A stretch of DNA of 64,000 nucleotides. It comes from Pseudomonas sp. MH9.2 (GTDB lineage Bacteria > Pseudomonadota > Gammaproteobacteria > Pseudomonadales > Pseudomonadaceae). Under the pieces are notes generated by a model that saw only the letters and a list, made by a program, of their open reading frames with translations, was not told the origin of the DNA and ran no database searches. Position 1 is the stretch's first letter. Every line of letters starts with the position of its first letter. The stretch spans positions 4,430,501 to 4,494,500 of the forward strand of contig NZ_CP133784.1 in assembly GCF_034353875.1 (NCBI RefSeq). The letters are read 5' to 3'. Below, in pieces: positions 19,869-29,439 of this stretch. The position numbers and the translations under genes are program-made.

Positions 19869-21338
19869 ATGCCCCTGATAACGGTTGAATCGTGCACCTT
19901 TGCCTTGTTTGGCGCGTTAGGCGACCTGGCAGTGCGCAAGCTGTTTCCGGCCTTGTACCAGCTTGACCGCGCTGGGTTGTTGCATGCCGATACCCGTATT
20001 TTTGCCTTGGCGCGTGAGTCCGGCAGTGAACAGCAGCATTTGGCTTACATAGACAGCAGTTTGCGCCGATTCGTACCCGAGGCCGAGCTTGAAGATGAAC
20101 ATGTGCAGCGTTTTCAGGCGCGCCTGAGTTACCTGCATGTGGACTTTCTCAAGGCCGAGGATTATGTCGCACTGGCTGATCGGGTGGGCGACGCCGAGCG
20201 TTTGATCGCCTATTTTGCTACCCCGGCTTCGGTGTATGGCGCGATCTGCGAGAACCTCGCGTCGGTCAATCTGACCGAGCGCACCCGTGCCGTACTGGAA
20301 AAACCCATCGGCCACGACCTGGCCTCCTCGCGTCGGGTCAACGATGCGGTCGCGCAGTTCTTTCCGGAAAACCGCGTCTATCGAATCGACCACTATCTGG
20401 GCAAGGAAACCGTACAGAACTTGATCGCCCTGCGGTTTGCCAACAGCCTGTTCGAGACCCAGTGGAATCAGAACCACATTTCCCACGTTGAAATCACGGT
20501 CGCCGAACAGGTCGGCATCGAAGGCCGTTGGGGTTACTTCGATCAGGCCGGGCAACTGCGCGACATGATCCAGAATCACTTGCTGCAACTGCTTTGCCTG
20601 ATCGCCATGGACCCGCCGAGCGACCTGTCCGCCGACAGCATTCGCGACGAGAAGGTCAAGGTGCTTAAAGCCCTGGCGCCGTTCACCCCTGAACGCCTTG
20701 CCACTCAGGTGGTGCGGGGCCAGTACATTGCCGGTTACAGCGAAGGCAAACCGGTGCCGGGCTATCTGGAGGAAGAAAACTCCAATACCCAGAGCGATAC
20801 CGAAACCTTCGTTGCGTTGCGTGCTGACATTCGCAACTGGCGCTGGTCGGGCGTGCCGTTCTACCTGCGTACCGGCAAGCGCATGCCGCAAAAGCTGTCG
20901 CAGATCGTGATCCATTTCAAAGAGCCGCCGCACTACATTTTCGCCCCCGAGCAGCGCTTGCAGATCAGCAACCGGTTGATCATTCGCCTGCAGCCCGATG
21001 AAGGCATTTCCTTGCAGGTGATGACCAAGGATCAAGGCCTGGATAAAGGCATGCAGCTGCGCAGCGGCCCTTTGCAGTTGAATTTTTCAGACACCTATCA
21101 AAGCGCGCGGATCCCCGATGCCTACGAGCGGTTGTTGCTGGAAGTCATGCGTGGCAATCAGAACCTGTTTGTCCGTAAAGATGAAATTGAGTACGCATGG
21201 CAATGGTGCGACCAACTGATCGCGGGCTGGAAGAAGGCCGGCGATGCACCCAAGCCTTACGCGGCTGGGTCGTGGGGGCCGATGAGCTCCATTGCACTGA
21301 TTACTCGTGACGGGAGGTCCTGGTATGGGGATATCTAA
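19869..21338 (+). CDS. zwf: Glucose-6-phosphate 1-dehydrogenase
   Basis: Oxidises glucose 6-phosphate to 6-phosphogluconolactone, reducing NADP. The 489 residues carry the nucleotide site [19 protein letters not shown] at the N-terminus and the active-site motif [14 protein letters not shown] near residue 175. EKPIGHDL lies just before it. No good Shine-Dalgarno sequence precedes the ATG; an A-rich CA motif lies there instead. The last 14 bases overlap pgl. The gene heads the zwf-pgl-eda operon. Confidence 0.96.
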   Translation: MPLITVESCTFALFGALGDLAVRKLFPALYQLDRAGLLHADTRIFALARESGSEQQHLAYIDSSLRRFVPEAELEDEHVQRFQARLSYLHVDFLKAEDYVALADRVGDAERLIAYFATPASVYGAICENLASVNLTERTRAVLEKPIGHDLASSRRVNDAVAQFFPENRVYRIDHYLGKETVQNLIALRFANSLFETQWNQNHISHVEITVAEQVGIEGRWGYFDQAGQLRDMIQNHLLQLLCLIAMDPPSDLSADSIRDEKVKVLKALAPFTPERLATQVVRGQYIAGYSEGKPVPGYLEEENSNTQSDTETFVALRADIRNWRWSGVPFYLRTGKRMPQKLSQIVIHFKEPPHYIFAPEQRLQISNRLIIRLQPDEGISLQVMTKDQGLDKGMQLRSGPLQLNFSDTYQSARIPDAYERLLLEVMRGNQNLFVRKDEIEYAWQWCDQLIAGWKKAGDAPKPYAAGSWGPMSSIALITRDGRSWYGDI

Positions 21339-22038
21339 AGTTGAACTGCCTGCGGGCATAGTCGCTCACACGTTTGCCAATCCGGCGCTGTTGGCCAGTG
21401 AGCTGGCGACGGCGGTGGCTGAGCAACTGCGCAGCGCAATCAGTGCGCATGGCGTGGCGACTCTGGTGGTGTCCGGCGGGCGCAGTCCGGTGGCATTTTT
21501 CCAAAGCCTGGCGCAGCAGTCGCTGGACTGGTCCAGGATGGTGGTCAGCCTGGCGGACGAACGCTGGGTGCCGGTGGAACATGCCGACAGCAATGCCGGC
21601 CTGTTGAAGCGCTACTTGCTTCAGGGACCAGCGGCTAAAGCCCGTTTCATTGGGCTGTACCGCGCAACGCCAACCCTGGATGAGGCGGCACAAGAGGCCG
21701 ATCAAGCCTTGGCTGAATTGCCACCAATCGATGTATTGGTGCTGGGCATGGGGGATGACGGCCACACTGCGTCGCTGTTTCCCAAGAGTCCGAACCTCAG
21801 CGAAGCATTGCGCCTCGATGGACCGCGTCGTTGCTTGCCTATGCTGGCGCCGACGGTGCCACGCCAGCGCTTGACCCTGACGCGTCAGTTGCTCGCGTCT
21901 GCACGTCTGCAGATCCTGTCCATTTCCGGGCAGGCCAAACTCGATACATTACGCACGGCAGTGGCGGGTGATGATCTCGCCCAAATGCCCATCCGTGCCT
22001 TTCTGAACTCCTCCTTAGAGATTTACTGGTGCCCATGA
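21325..22038 (+). CDS. pgl: 6-phosphogluconolactonase
   Basis: Hydrolyses 6-phosphogluconolactone made by Zwf. The 237 residues contain the family motifs [16 protein letters not shown] near residue 50, [16 protein letters not shown] near 75 and [14 protein letters not shown] near 142. The ATG at 21325 lies inside the end of zwf and has GGGAGG 7 bases upstream; an in-frame start six codons earlier is less likely. Confidence 0.94.
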   Translation: MGISKVELPAGIVAHTFANPALLASELATAVAEQLRSAISAHGVATLVVSGGRSPVAFFQSLAQQSLDWSRMVVSLADERWVPVEHADSNAGLLKRYLLQGPAAKARFIGLYRATPTLDEAAQEADQALAELPPIDVLVLGMGDDGHTASLFPKSPNLSEALRLDGPRRCLPMLAPTVPRQRLTLTRQLLASARLQILSISGQAKLDTLRTAVAGDDLAQMPIRAFLNSSLEIYWCP

Positions 22039-22055
22039 GCAAAGGATCAGCCGCC

Positions 22056-22730
22056 ATGAAAACAATCGAAAAAAACCTGCCGCTGAACAGCATGGCGAAC
22101 AAGATTGTCCAAATCGACGAACTCTGCGCCAAGGCGAAGATTTTGCCGGTGATAACCATTGCCCGCGAACAAGACATTCTGCCACTGGCCGATGCGCTGG
22201 CCGCTGGCGGATTGACCACGCTGGAAGTGACCCTGCGCTCGGCATTCGGCCTGACCGCGATTCGGGTCTTGCGTGAGCAACGCCCCGAACTGTGCGTCGG
22301 TGCCGGCACCATCCTTGACCGACAGATGCTGGCGGACGCTGAAGCGGCTGGGGCGCAATTCATCGTTACCCCCGGTTGCACGCCCGAGCTGCTTCAAGCT
22401 GGCGTCGACAGTCCGCTGCCGATGCTGCCGGGGATCAGTAGCGCCTCGGAGATCATGATGGGCTACGCCTTGGGTTACCGTCGTTTCAAATTGTTCCCGG
22501 CTGAGATCAGCGGCGGCGTTGCGGCAATCAAAGCCCTTGGCGGCCCGTTCGGCGAAGTTCGTTTCTGTCCTACCGGTGGCGTTAATCCAGACAACCTGAA
22601 GAGCTACATGGCGCAGCCGAACGTGATGTGTGTGGGCGGCTCGTGGATGCTCGACAACGCCTGGATCAAGAATGGCGAGTGGGCACGGATTGAAGCTGCC
22701 AGCGTTGAAGCGCTGGCGTTGTTTGACTAA
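22056..22730 (+). CDS. eda: KDPG aldolase
   Basis: Splits 2-keto-3-deoxy-6-phosphogluconate into pyruvate and glyceraldehyde 3-phosphate, the last Entner-Doudoroff step. It is a TIM-barrel aldolase of 224 residues. VLPVITIAREQDILPLA-like sequence opens the barrel, and RRFKLFPAEISGG holds the Schiff-base lysine. AAAGGA stands 9 bases before the ATG at 22056. An alternative ATG at 22035 overlaps the pgl stop but has no ribosome-binding site. Confidence 0.94.
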   Translation: MKTIEKNLPLNSMANKIVQIDELCAKAKILPVITIAREQDILPLADALAAGGLTTLEVTLRSAFGLTAIRVLREQRPELCVGAGTILDRQMLADAEAAGAQFIVTPGCTPELLQAGVDSPLPMLPGISSASEIMMGYALGYRRFKLFPAEISGGVAAIKALGGPFGEVRFCPTGGVNPDNLKSYMAQPNVMCVGGSWMLDNAWIKNGEWARIEAASVEALALFD

Positions 22731-22764
22731 CGGATAGGTTGTTGGTTGTTGTTGCTTGGCTTTT

Positions 22765-22799
22765 CACGGTGCGCCTTGGTCGGGTGCACCGTGTTTTTT
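22765..22799 (+). terminator. Rho-independent terminator after eda
   Basis: CACGGTGC (22765-22772) pairs with GCACCGTG (22786-22793), extended inward by G-C and G-T pairs, and is followed by six T. It ends the zwf-pgl-eda transcript just before a convergent aminotransferase gene. Confidence 0.9.
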
Positions 22800-22806
22800 A
22801 GGGCGG

Positions 22807-24009
22807 TTACCGGCTCAGTTCACGCAGTGCTCGTACCAGTGTTTCGATCTCCGCCACCGACGTGGTAAAGCCCGGAGTGATACGGATGCACGGCCCGCAC
22901 GCAGCGCCGTCGCGCGCCACCGTGAACAGGTTGTACTCCTCCAGTAAACGCTCGACCATCCGCTGCTGATCCACTTGGCGGGTAAAGCGCAATGCCGTGA
23001 TCCCGCAATACAGGCGCGCGTCGTCCGGGGTCAAAATCTCAATTCCCGACAATTCCCTTGCAGGCTTGACCCACAGGTCGCGCAGGTAGTTCAGGCGTGC
23101 GCCCTTCACGGCGGCACCGCCCATCGCCAGATGCTCTTCGAACACTCGCGGCAGGGTCATCAGGGCCGGGATATTGGGCGTGCCATAGGGCGCGCGCGAC
23201 CGGATATCGTCGATTGCAAATCGACTGTCGCCCATGTCCGGGTCGATGTCTGTCAGGCGCTCCTGGGCAATGTAGATAAAGCCCAGGCTCAGCGGCGCTC
23301 CGATCCATTTCTGCAGATTGAATCCGGCAAACGCCACGCCCAACTCGTCCAGTTTGAAGTCGAGTTGGCCAAGGGCGTGCGCGCCGTCGAGGATCACGTC
23401 AATGCGATGGGTCTTGGCCCACGCGGCAATCGCTTGCACCGGCATCACCAGACCGGTGCGGTGGGTGACGTGGGTCAACGCCATCAACTTCAAACGGGGG
23501 TGGCTCTCGAAGGCTGAGCGGTAACTGTCCAGCAGGCTCTCATAGGTGGCAGGGTGCGGGTGCTGGATTTCGATCACCTCCACATCACGGCTCTTTGCCA
23601 GCCAGCGCATGGCGCTTTGCACGCTGATGTAATCCAGATCGCTGATCAACACCTGATCGCCGGGTTGCAGGGCGTTGTAGTTGCGAATCAATGATTGCAG
23701 GGATTCGGAGGCACAGCGCGTGATGGCGATCTCGTGGGCTGGCACTTGGACCATTGCCGCCAGTTGATCGCGAATCAGCACGCTGTCGACCTGATCGAAC
23801 TGATGGCGCACATACACTGAGTTGCTGCGGTTGATGGCGGCGATCTGGTGTTGATAGTCCTCGACCACCGTCCGGGTCATGCGGCCAAAATAACCGTTTT
23901 CCAGGTTGATCGGGCCTGGCTCGACCTCATAGCGTGAAGCGATGCGCTGCCAGAAGGCTTCGTCTCGGGCGCAGTCCAGGGCGGTGGCGGCATGTTGATC
24001 AATCGGCAT
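22807..24009 (-). CDS. Class V aminotransferase-like PLP enzyme
   Basis: A 400-residue cytoplasmic protein of the class V (fold type I) PLP family, in the branch with isopenicillin N epimerase-like and cysteine-desulfurase-like enzymes. The PLP aspartate is in VILDGAHALGQLDF near residue 210, and the lysine that binds PLP is in GFNLQKWIGAPLSLGF near residue 240. Substrate is unknown. The frame's first codon is a GTG at 24012 directly before the ATG chosen. It converges on eda and shares the intervening terminator region. Confidence 0.82.
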   Translation of the reverse strand: MPIDQHAATALDCARDEAFWQRIASRYEVEPGPINLENGYFGRMTRTVVEDYQHQIAAINRSNSVYVRHQFDQVDSVLIRDQLAAMVQVPAHEIAITRCASESLQSLIRNYNALQPGDQVLISDLDYISVQSAMRWLAKSRDVEVIEIQHPHPATYESLLDSYRSAFESHPRLKLMALTHVTHRTGLVMPVQAIAAWAKTHRIDVILDGAHALGQLDFKLDELGVAFAGFNLQKWIGAPLSLGFIYIAQERLTDIDPDMGDSRFAIDDIRSRAPYGTPNIPALMTLPRVFEEHLAMGGAAVKGARLNYLRDLWVKPARELSGIEILTPDDARLYCGITALRFTRQVDQQRMVERLLEEYNLFTVARDGAACGPCIRITPGFTTSVAEIETLVRALRELSR

Positions 24010-24035
24010 CACGAACTCGCTTGGCGTATGAATCG

Positions 24036-24266
24036 TTAGGGGCGGAACGGGCGTTGGCGCTTGCGTAGCGGGTCAAGCAGTTCGGACAAACCGTTATGGT
24101 CGATCTCGTGCATTAACGCCAACAGGCTGCCCAACTCACCCGAGGGGAAACCTTCCCGAGCGAACCAGTTCAGGTACTGCCCCGGTAAATCGGCGATGAG
24201 CCGGCCCTTGTATTTGCCATACGGCATTTCGCGGGTGACCAGCAGTTCAAGTTTTTCGGGATTCAT
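24036..24266 (-). CDS. DUF3820 family protein
   Basis: A 76-residue protein with the family core MPYGKYKGRLIADLPGQYLNWF at residues 13-34, quoted in part: PYGKYKG and YLNWFAREGFP. DUF3820 proteins are small and conserved in gamma-proteobacteria, with no firm function that I know. The frame is open 28 codons further upstream, but the family starts close to MNPEKLELL. It lies 26 bases upstream of the aminotransferase and probably shares its transcript. Confidence 0.75.
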   Translation of the reverse strand: MNPEKLELLVTREMPYGKYKGRLIADLPGQYLNWFAREGFPSGELGSLLALMHEIDHNGLSELLDPLRKRQRPFRP

Positions 24267-24492
24267 GTCCAGGCCATTCAATGGGGTGCGCACGTCGGAT
24301 GTGCACGAAACTACAGCCCTCAAGATACGTGCATTCTGCATGCAGGCCAAACGACAGTTCTTGCAGAAAGAACGATTGATCTGTCTCTTGTGTAAATCAA
24401 CTTATTGAAATGTAAGGTATTTAAAGAAAATAGAACGTGGCATGAAGGCTGCTTTTTCAACTGTCATCCACTAACCGATAAGGAGTTTGAAA

Positions 24493-24966
24493 ATGACAGA
24501 TATCAATAAAGAAGCCATTTCATTGCTCAATGATTTGATTGAAACCAGTAAGGATGGCGAAAAAGGCTTTCATACCAGCGCTGAAGACATCAAAAATCCG
24601 ACGGTAAAGAGCTTTTTTATCAGCCGGTCGCAAGAGTGCGCCACAGCCGTACGGGAGCTCCAGGCTGAAGTTCGTGTTCTGGGCGGGGATCCTGAAACGT
24701 CTTCAAGCATCGTTGGTTCGCTGCACCGTGCCTGGATCGATCTGAAGTCGGTGGTTACTGGTAAAAGCGATGAGGCGATTCTGAGTGAGGTAGAGCGAGG
24801 TGAAGACACTGCACTCAAGGCCTACAGAAAAGCACTTGAAAAAGCCCGTGAAGAGAATCTGCCAACGAACGTTATCGCATTGATTCAGAAGCAGCTTGAC
24901 GGAGCACAACGTAACCATGATCAGGTCAAAGCCATGCGTGATACCGCTCACGTACAAAAAAACTGA
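24493..24966 (+). CDS. DUF2383 (PA2169-type) four-helix-bundle protein
   Basis: A 157-residue, almost entirely helical protein related to PA2169 of P. aeruginosa: ferritin-like bundle, N-terminal NKEAISLLNDLIETSKDGEKGF, then acidic/amphipathic helices. The family is often induced by stress, but its biochemical role is unknown. AAGGAG lies 8 bases before the ATG chosen; another ATG two codons earlier overlaps it. A perfect 14-bp terminator follows, so this is a single-gene unit. Confidence 0.82.
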   Translation: MTDINKEAISLLNDLIETSKDGEKGFHTSAEDIKNPTVKSFFISRSQECATAVRELQAEVRVLGGDPETSSSIVGSLHRAWIDLKSVVTGKSDEAILSEVERGEDTALKAYRKALEKAREENLPTNVIALIQKQLDGAQRNHDQVKAMRDTAHVQKN

Positions 24967-24977
24967 TTGAACGCTTT

Positions 24978-25010
24978 AGAGAAAACGCCAGCTCGTCTGG
25001 CGTTTTCTCT
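24978..25010. terminator. Bidirectional terminator between the DUF2383 gene and the diguanylate cyclase gene
   Basis: AGAGAAAACGCCAG (24978-24991) and CTGGCGTTTTCTCT (24997-25010) form a perfect 14-bp stem with loop CTCGT. The T-rich arm on each strand lets it end both the plus-strand gene and the convergent minus-strand gene. Confidence 0.92.
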
Positions 25011-25028
25011 GCATGCGCAACCTGCAAC

Positions 25029-26558
25029 TCAAGTGACAAGAGGGTCGCGGTGGGAGGTCCATGATCCGCACTCCACACGATTGCGACCTTTGCGTTTGGC
25101 TTGATACAGCGCCTGATCGGCAATGCGGGTCAAGGTGCTCAGCGTGTCGCCGGGGCGCATCACATGAGAGACGACCCCGATGCTGACGGTGATGGCGTGT
25201 TCGTCATTGGCAAAGCGCGGCAGGGCCTCGATTGCAGCCCTGATGGCTTCGGCGATGACCTGAGCGCCTTCGAGCGGTGTGTCGGCCAGTACCACGGAAA
25301 ACTCTTCGCCGCCATAACGCGCCGCAAGGTCTCCAGGGCGGCGAATACGGCTAAGAATAGTCGCCGCCACAGTACGCAGGGCCTCGTCTCCACCATGATG
25401 GCCATGGCGGTCGTTGAACGTCTTGAAGTTGTCGACATCAATCATCAGCAGCGACAGTGGCTGCCCTGAACGTAACCCTCGCGCCCATTCGGTTTTCAGT
25501 ACCTGATCGAGCCTGCGACGATTGGCCAGGCCGGTCAAGCCGTCGGTCGCAGCCAGGTGGGCCAAGCCATTTTCGGCACGCTGGCGCAGACGCAGTTCGC
25601 GGCGCAACAGAAACGTCAGCCACAAAATGCCGAAACATAAGATGCTGGTAGCGCTGCCCACCAATAAGGTAGTGCGCCTCCAGACGGCATACACCTCTTC
25701 CACTGATTGGCCAACGACCACGATCAGCGGCAAATCGCCGACTCGCGAAAAGGTGTAAAGACGCTCTTTGTTGTCCAGCGAGGACACACTGGTGAAGTGA
25801 CCACTGCCTTCTTTCAGGAAGCGTTGGAAGTTAGCTTGCTGGCTGAAGTCCGCGCCCGTCATATCGTTGCCATCCAGCACTGGCTGTCGAGCGAGCAGAA
25901 TGCCGTGGGTATTGATCAGGTTCACGTTGCTGTCCTTGCCGATACTCAGGTCTTTGAACAGCTCATTGAAATACAGCAGCCGCATCGCCCCCGAGGCGAT
26001 GCCAAGAAATTCGCCTTCAGGTGAAGACACGCGGCGACTGAAGCTGATGCACCAGTCCGGGTCACCCAGGCGCATCTTGAACGGATCGCTGACCAGCAGG
26101 CCCAGCGATGGGTTATCCCGGTGCGCCGTGAAATGAGTGCGGTCAGCAAAGTTGCCGGCTCTGGGGACGAGCGAAGTAGAGTCAGCAAGAATGCTTCCAT
26201 TCTTGTCCAATAGCAGCAAATCACCTTTATAGGGCGCAGCGGTGGAACGGTCGAACAGCATCAAATGACGCATCTGTGACGGGATGGCCATGATCCCCGG
26301 AAGCTGCCATGCGGCAATCATGCCCTGGATAGATGTGTCGTACAGCTCGGCATTGCGCTGCACGTCGGCATCGATCAACTGCACGATGTTGGACGCCGTG
26401 CGGGCGGCAAATTCTGTCGCGCTGTCGCGCTCGCGAAACAGCAGTGACGTGACGATCACAAGAATAGCGACCACCGCAAAGCTGCTGCCGAAAATCAGGA
26501 TGACTTCGGGTCTGGACCACTTTCCTGGCGTTGCGTGCAATGTAAAGGTTGGGTTCAT
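25029..26558 (-). CDS. Membrane diguanylate cyclase with periplasmic Cache-type sensor
   Basis: Makes cyclic di-GMP. The 509 residues have a transmembrane helix at about 18-40, a periplasmic domain of about 250 residues that looks like a double Cache fold (PYKGDLLLLDKNGSILADS; ADRTHFTAHRDNPSLGLLVS), and a second helix near 300-322. A GGDEF domain follows with the active signature RYGGEEF. An inhibitory site RPGD stands five residues before it, so product inhibition is expected. The ATG at 26558 is taken over a start 30 codons upstream in non-protein-like sequence; the ribosome-binding site is weak. Confidence 0.9.
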   Translation of the reverse strand: MNPTFTLHATPGKWSRPEVILIFGSSFAVVAILVIVTSLLFRERDSATEFAARTASNIVQLIDADVQRNAELYDTSIQGMIAAWQLPGIMAIPSQMRHLMLFDRSTAAPYKGDLLLLDKNGSILADSTSLVPRAGNFADRTHFTAHRDNPSLGLLVSDPFKMRLGDPDWCISFSRRVSSPEGEFLGIASGAMRLLYFNELFKDLSIGKDSNVNLINTHGILLARQPVLDGNDMTGADFSQQANFQRFLKEGSGHFTSVSSLDNKERLYTFSRVGDLPLIVVVGQSVEEVYAVWRRTTLLVGSATSILCFGILWLTFLLRRELRLRQRAENGLAHLAATDGLTGLANRRRLDQVLKTEWARGLRSGQPLSLLMIDVDNFKTFNDRHGHHGGDEALRTVAATILSRIRRPGDLAARYGGEEFSVVLADTPLEGAQVIAEAIRAAIEALPRFANDEHAITVSIGVVSHVMRPGDTLSTLTRIADQALYQAKRKGRNRVECGSWTSHRDPLVT

Positions 26559-26884
26559 GACCGGAATTCTATGGAAATAAAATACGGAGAATAATTTAAC
26601 GTACTGATTTAAAAGACAATAACTAGTTAGGTAAGGATTTTTTAACACCTGAGTAGAACGTATTTAACACCTTATATCTTAGCGGCGGTATCAGCGTGCT
26701 CTCTAATAATTGTTACACGTCTGACATGTCTTGATAGCGGGTACGATCAGACTTCAAGCTGAACGCACATCTTGTGCAGGGGGCGGGTCGGGATTCAGGT
26801 GGGTTAGCGAACGGGGGAAAAGCAATCGGTGGGCCCTAAGGTGCCCGACGTACAGCCGCTACGGCGCAAAATTGTACGCAAAAA

Positions 26885-26911
26885 AAAAGCCACTGAGTAG
26901 CAGTGGCTTTT
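26885..26911 (-). terminator. Rho-independent terminator (minus strand)
   Basis: AAAAGCCACTG (26885-26895) pairs with CAGTGGCTTTT (26901-26911); on the minus strand the stem runs into nine T. It ends the transcript of the small secreted protein 63 bases upstream. Confidence 0.9.
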
Positions 26912-26973
26912 AAAGAACGGTCGATCAAATGGGGCATTTGATCGACTGTCGAGGGAAACGTTATTACAGTCGA

Positions 26974-27204
26974 TTAGCCCTTTTGAGCGTTATCGGAAGT
27001 ACCGCTATCTACCGACTTTTCCAGAGATTGCTCGTTGTTCGGTGTCTTTGCGGTCATTTCTGCTCGGGTTTGGGCTTGTTCGACAGACGCCTGACGTGCG
27101 GCTTTCTGTGCAACAAAGGACTGCGATTCTTCTGCAGACGCCTGACCGGATAACAGGAACGAAGACAATACGAAAACGCTGGCAATACCCATACTGGTGG
27201 ACAT
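26974..27204 (-). CDS. Small secreted protein of unknown function
   Basis: A 76-residue protein with a signal peptide (SMGIASVFVLSSFLLSGQASA, about residues 4-24) and a polar, glutamine- and alanine-rich mature part of about 50 residues without cysteine. AGAAGG lies 8 bases before the ATG at 27204; a TTG eight codons upstream overlaps that site. It has its own terminator. I do not recognise the family; a periplasmic or secreted product is likely. Confidence 0.6.
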   Translation of the reverse strand: MSTSMGIASVFVLSSFLLSGQASAEESQSFVAQKAARQASVEQAQTRAEMTAKTPNNEQSLEKSVDSGTSDNAQKG

Positions 27205-27397
27205 TTTTGAGACCTTCTTGCTAGGCAAGTGCTAATTAAGTGCGACAAAAATATAGGTCGGACCAAGTTCGAAAAAGAGGCATGTACTCAAAGGACTTTT
27301 GTCATTCTGGTAACAAAGTGCGGCACGAATTTTAACGTCTCAGCGGGGATAGCACGTTTGCGGGGGCAGGCACGCCTGCAATGAAGAGGGGAATGGT

Positions 27398-28762
27398 TCA
27401 GCGCGGAAGGTTGATGCCGAAAGTGTTGACGCCTTGCTGGCTGTGGACGAAAACGGTCCCGCCATGCATCAGGGCGATGGCTTTGACGATGGCCAGACCC
27501 AGCCCGTGGTTGGCGCCGCTGTTGCTGCGTGAGGCGTCGACGCGATAGAAGCGCTCAAAGAGCATGGGCAAGTGTTCGCTGGCTATTTCGGCGCCGGGAT
27601 TGGCCACTCCGATGCTGACATGCTCGTCTTGGGCCCGGATCTCGACCCGGATCACTTGCCCTGGCTCGGTATGTTGCACAGCGTTGTGCAACAGGTTAAT
27701 CAGCGCCCGTCGCAGGTGGGCTTTTTCGATACGAACGCTGGCGTCACCCTGAACCTCGACCCGCACGTGAGCGTCTTCGAGGATGAAGTCCAGGTAATCC
27801 AGGGCTGTGGCGACTTCTTTGGCCAGCGAGGTGGACGTCAATTCGGTGGCCTTGCTGCCTTGGTCGGCGCTGGCCAGAAACAGCATGTCGTTGATGATCG
27901 ACCTCAATCGCTCAAGCTCTTCCAGGTTGGATTGCAACACTTCGAAGTAATGCTCGGCTGAGCGTCCACGGGTCAGCGCCACTTGAGTTTGACCGATCAG
28001 GTTGGTCAGCGGCGAGCGCAGTTCATGGGCGACATCGGCGTTGAATGATTCGAGCCTTGAGTAGGCTTGCTCGACTCGCTCCAGCGTCGAGTTGAATGAG
28101 CTGACGAATTGGTCCAGTTCAGGCGGTAGGGAGGACAGTTGCAGGCGGCCAGACAAACGTGGGGGCGCCAGTTTTCGGGCTTCCAGCGATAGGCTGACCA
28201 AGGGTTTCAAACCGATGCGTGCGACCCAGTAACCCAGCACTGACGCGAGCACGATGCCGGCGGCCGCGAGACCGATCAAGGCGATCAGCAGCGAGTGCTG
28301 GGTCTGCCAGAAGGTTTCGGTATCGATTGCAATCAAAAACCGTAGCGGTGGGCGTTGATCCTGTGCCGGGAACTGGCTGACCAGTACTTTGAACGGGAAC
28401 TCATGGCCGGCCAGTGCCATGTCGCGCATGCCCGGCGGGCCCTTGGCGAACTGGCGTATCGCCGCATCCGGGCTACCAAACTCGTAGGCCGGGTTGTCGC
28501 TGACGACCCAGAATCGGATGCGCTTGTCTTCTTCGCTGAGTAGTTTGAGTTTGGCGCTGATCTTCGCCCAATGCTCGGGTGTGCCGAATCGGGTAACGGC
28601 GGATTCGAGCACGCTGTAGCGCGCTTCCACCTCGGCGGCGGGCAACTGGCCGAGGCCTTTTTCGACTTGCAGGTAAAGGGCCCAGCCGATCAGTAGAAAC
28701 ACCAGCATCGCGACCAGCGCAAACAGGCTGCTCAGGCGCAGGGCGATGGAATTAGTTGCCAC
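27398..28762 (-). CDS. Heavy-metal-type sensor histidine kinase
   Basis: A 454-residue membrane kinase of the CusS/CopS-like group. Transmembrane helices lie near residues 8-30 and 170-192 around a periplasmic sensor domain, followed by HAMP, then the histidine box FNADVAHELRSPLTNLIGQ. ATP-binding boxes NLLHNAVQHTEPG and GLGLAIVKAIALMHGG follow. The start is a GTG that overlaps the response-regulator end by 11 bases. It is the last gene of an RND efflux operon and probably controls that pump. The signal is not known; metal is only the family habit. Confidence 0.85.
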   Translation of the reverse strand: MATNSIALRLSSLFALVAMLVFLLIGWALYLQVEKGLGQLPAAEVEARYSVLESAVTRFGTPEHWAKISAKLKLLSEEDKRIRFWVVSDNPAYEFGSPDAAIRQFAKGPPGMRDMALAGHEFPFKVLVSQFPAQDQRPPLRFLIAIDTETFWQTQHSLLIALIGLAAAGIVLASVLGYWVARIGLKPLVSLSLEARKLAPPRLSGRLQLSSLPPELDQFVSSFNSTLERVEQAYSRLESFNADVAHELRSPLTNLIGQTQVALTRGRSAEHYFEVLQSNLEELERLRSIINDMLFLASADQGSKATELTSTSLAKEVATALDYLDFILEDAHVRVEVQGDASVRIEKAHLRRALINLLHNAVQHTEPGQVIRVEIRAQDEHVSIGVANPGAEIASEHLPMLFERFYRVDASRSNSGANHGLGLAIVKAIALMHGGTVFVHSQQGVNTFGINLPR

Positions 28763-29429
28763 TGCGGTTCTCCAGCACATAACCCATGCCGCGAATGGTA
28801 TGCAGCAGCTTCTGCTCGAACGGCCCATCCAGTTTGGCGCGCAGGCGTTTGATCGCGACTTCGACGACGTTCGTATCGCTGTCGAAATTGATATCCCAGA
28901 CCATCTCGGCAATCGAGGTTTTCGAGAGGATCTGACCCTGGCGGCGAGCCAGTACGCTGAGCAGGGAAAACTCCTTGGCGGTCAGGTCCAGGCGCATCCC
29001 GGCGCGTGTGGCCTTGCGGCTGATGAGGTCGATCCAGAGGTCGGCGATGCTGATCTGCACCGGCTCATGGCCGCTACTGCGTCGGGTCAAGGCTTGCAGG
29101 CGCGCGACCAGTTCGAGAAAAGAGAAGGGTTTGCCCAGGTAATCGTCCGCGCCTTCGCGTAAGCCGCGAATGCGGTCGTCGACGTTTTCGCGAGCGGTGA
29201 GCATGATCACCGGTGTCTGCTTTCTGGCACGCAGGGCGCGTAATACCCCGAAGCCGTCCAGGCCCGGCAGCATGACGTCGAGAATGATTACCGCGTAGTC
29301 ACTTTCCAGCCCCAGGTGCAGGCCTTCGATACCATCGCGGGCCAGGTCCACGGTGTAGCCCTGTTCGGTCAAGCCCCGGTGCAGGTAGTCGGCGGTTTTC
29401 TCTTCATCTTCGATAATCAGCACGCGCAT
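28752..29429 (-). CDS. OmpR-family response regulator of the RND pump
   Basis: A 225-residue regulator. The receiver has LIIEDEEKTADYLHRG, the phospho-aspartate in VIILDVMLPGLDGFGV and lysine in LGKPFSFLELVARL, followed by a winged helix ending HTIRGMGYVLENR. It is closest in look to CusR/CopR/IrlR-type regulators. It starts 10 bases after the pump gene and overlaps the kinase gene. Confidence 0.87.
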   Translation of the reverse strand: MRVLIIEDEEKTADYLHRGLTEQGYTVDLARDGIEGLHLGLESDYAVIILDVMLPGLDGFGVLRALRARKQTPVIMLTARENVDDRIRGLREGADDYLGKPFSFLELVARLQALTRRSSGHEPVQISIADLWIDLISRKATRAGMRLDLTAKEFSLLSVLARRQGQILSKTSIAEMVWDINFDSDTNVVEVAIKRLRAKLDGPFEQKLLHTIRGMGYVLENRSGN

Positions 29430-29439
29430 GGGGCGACAC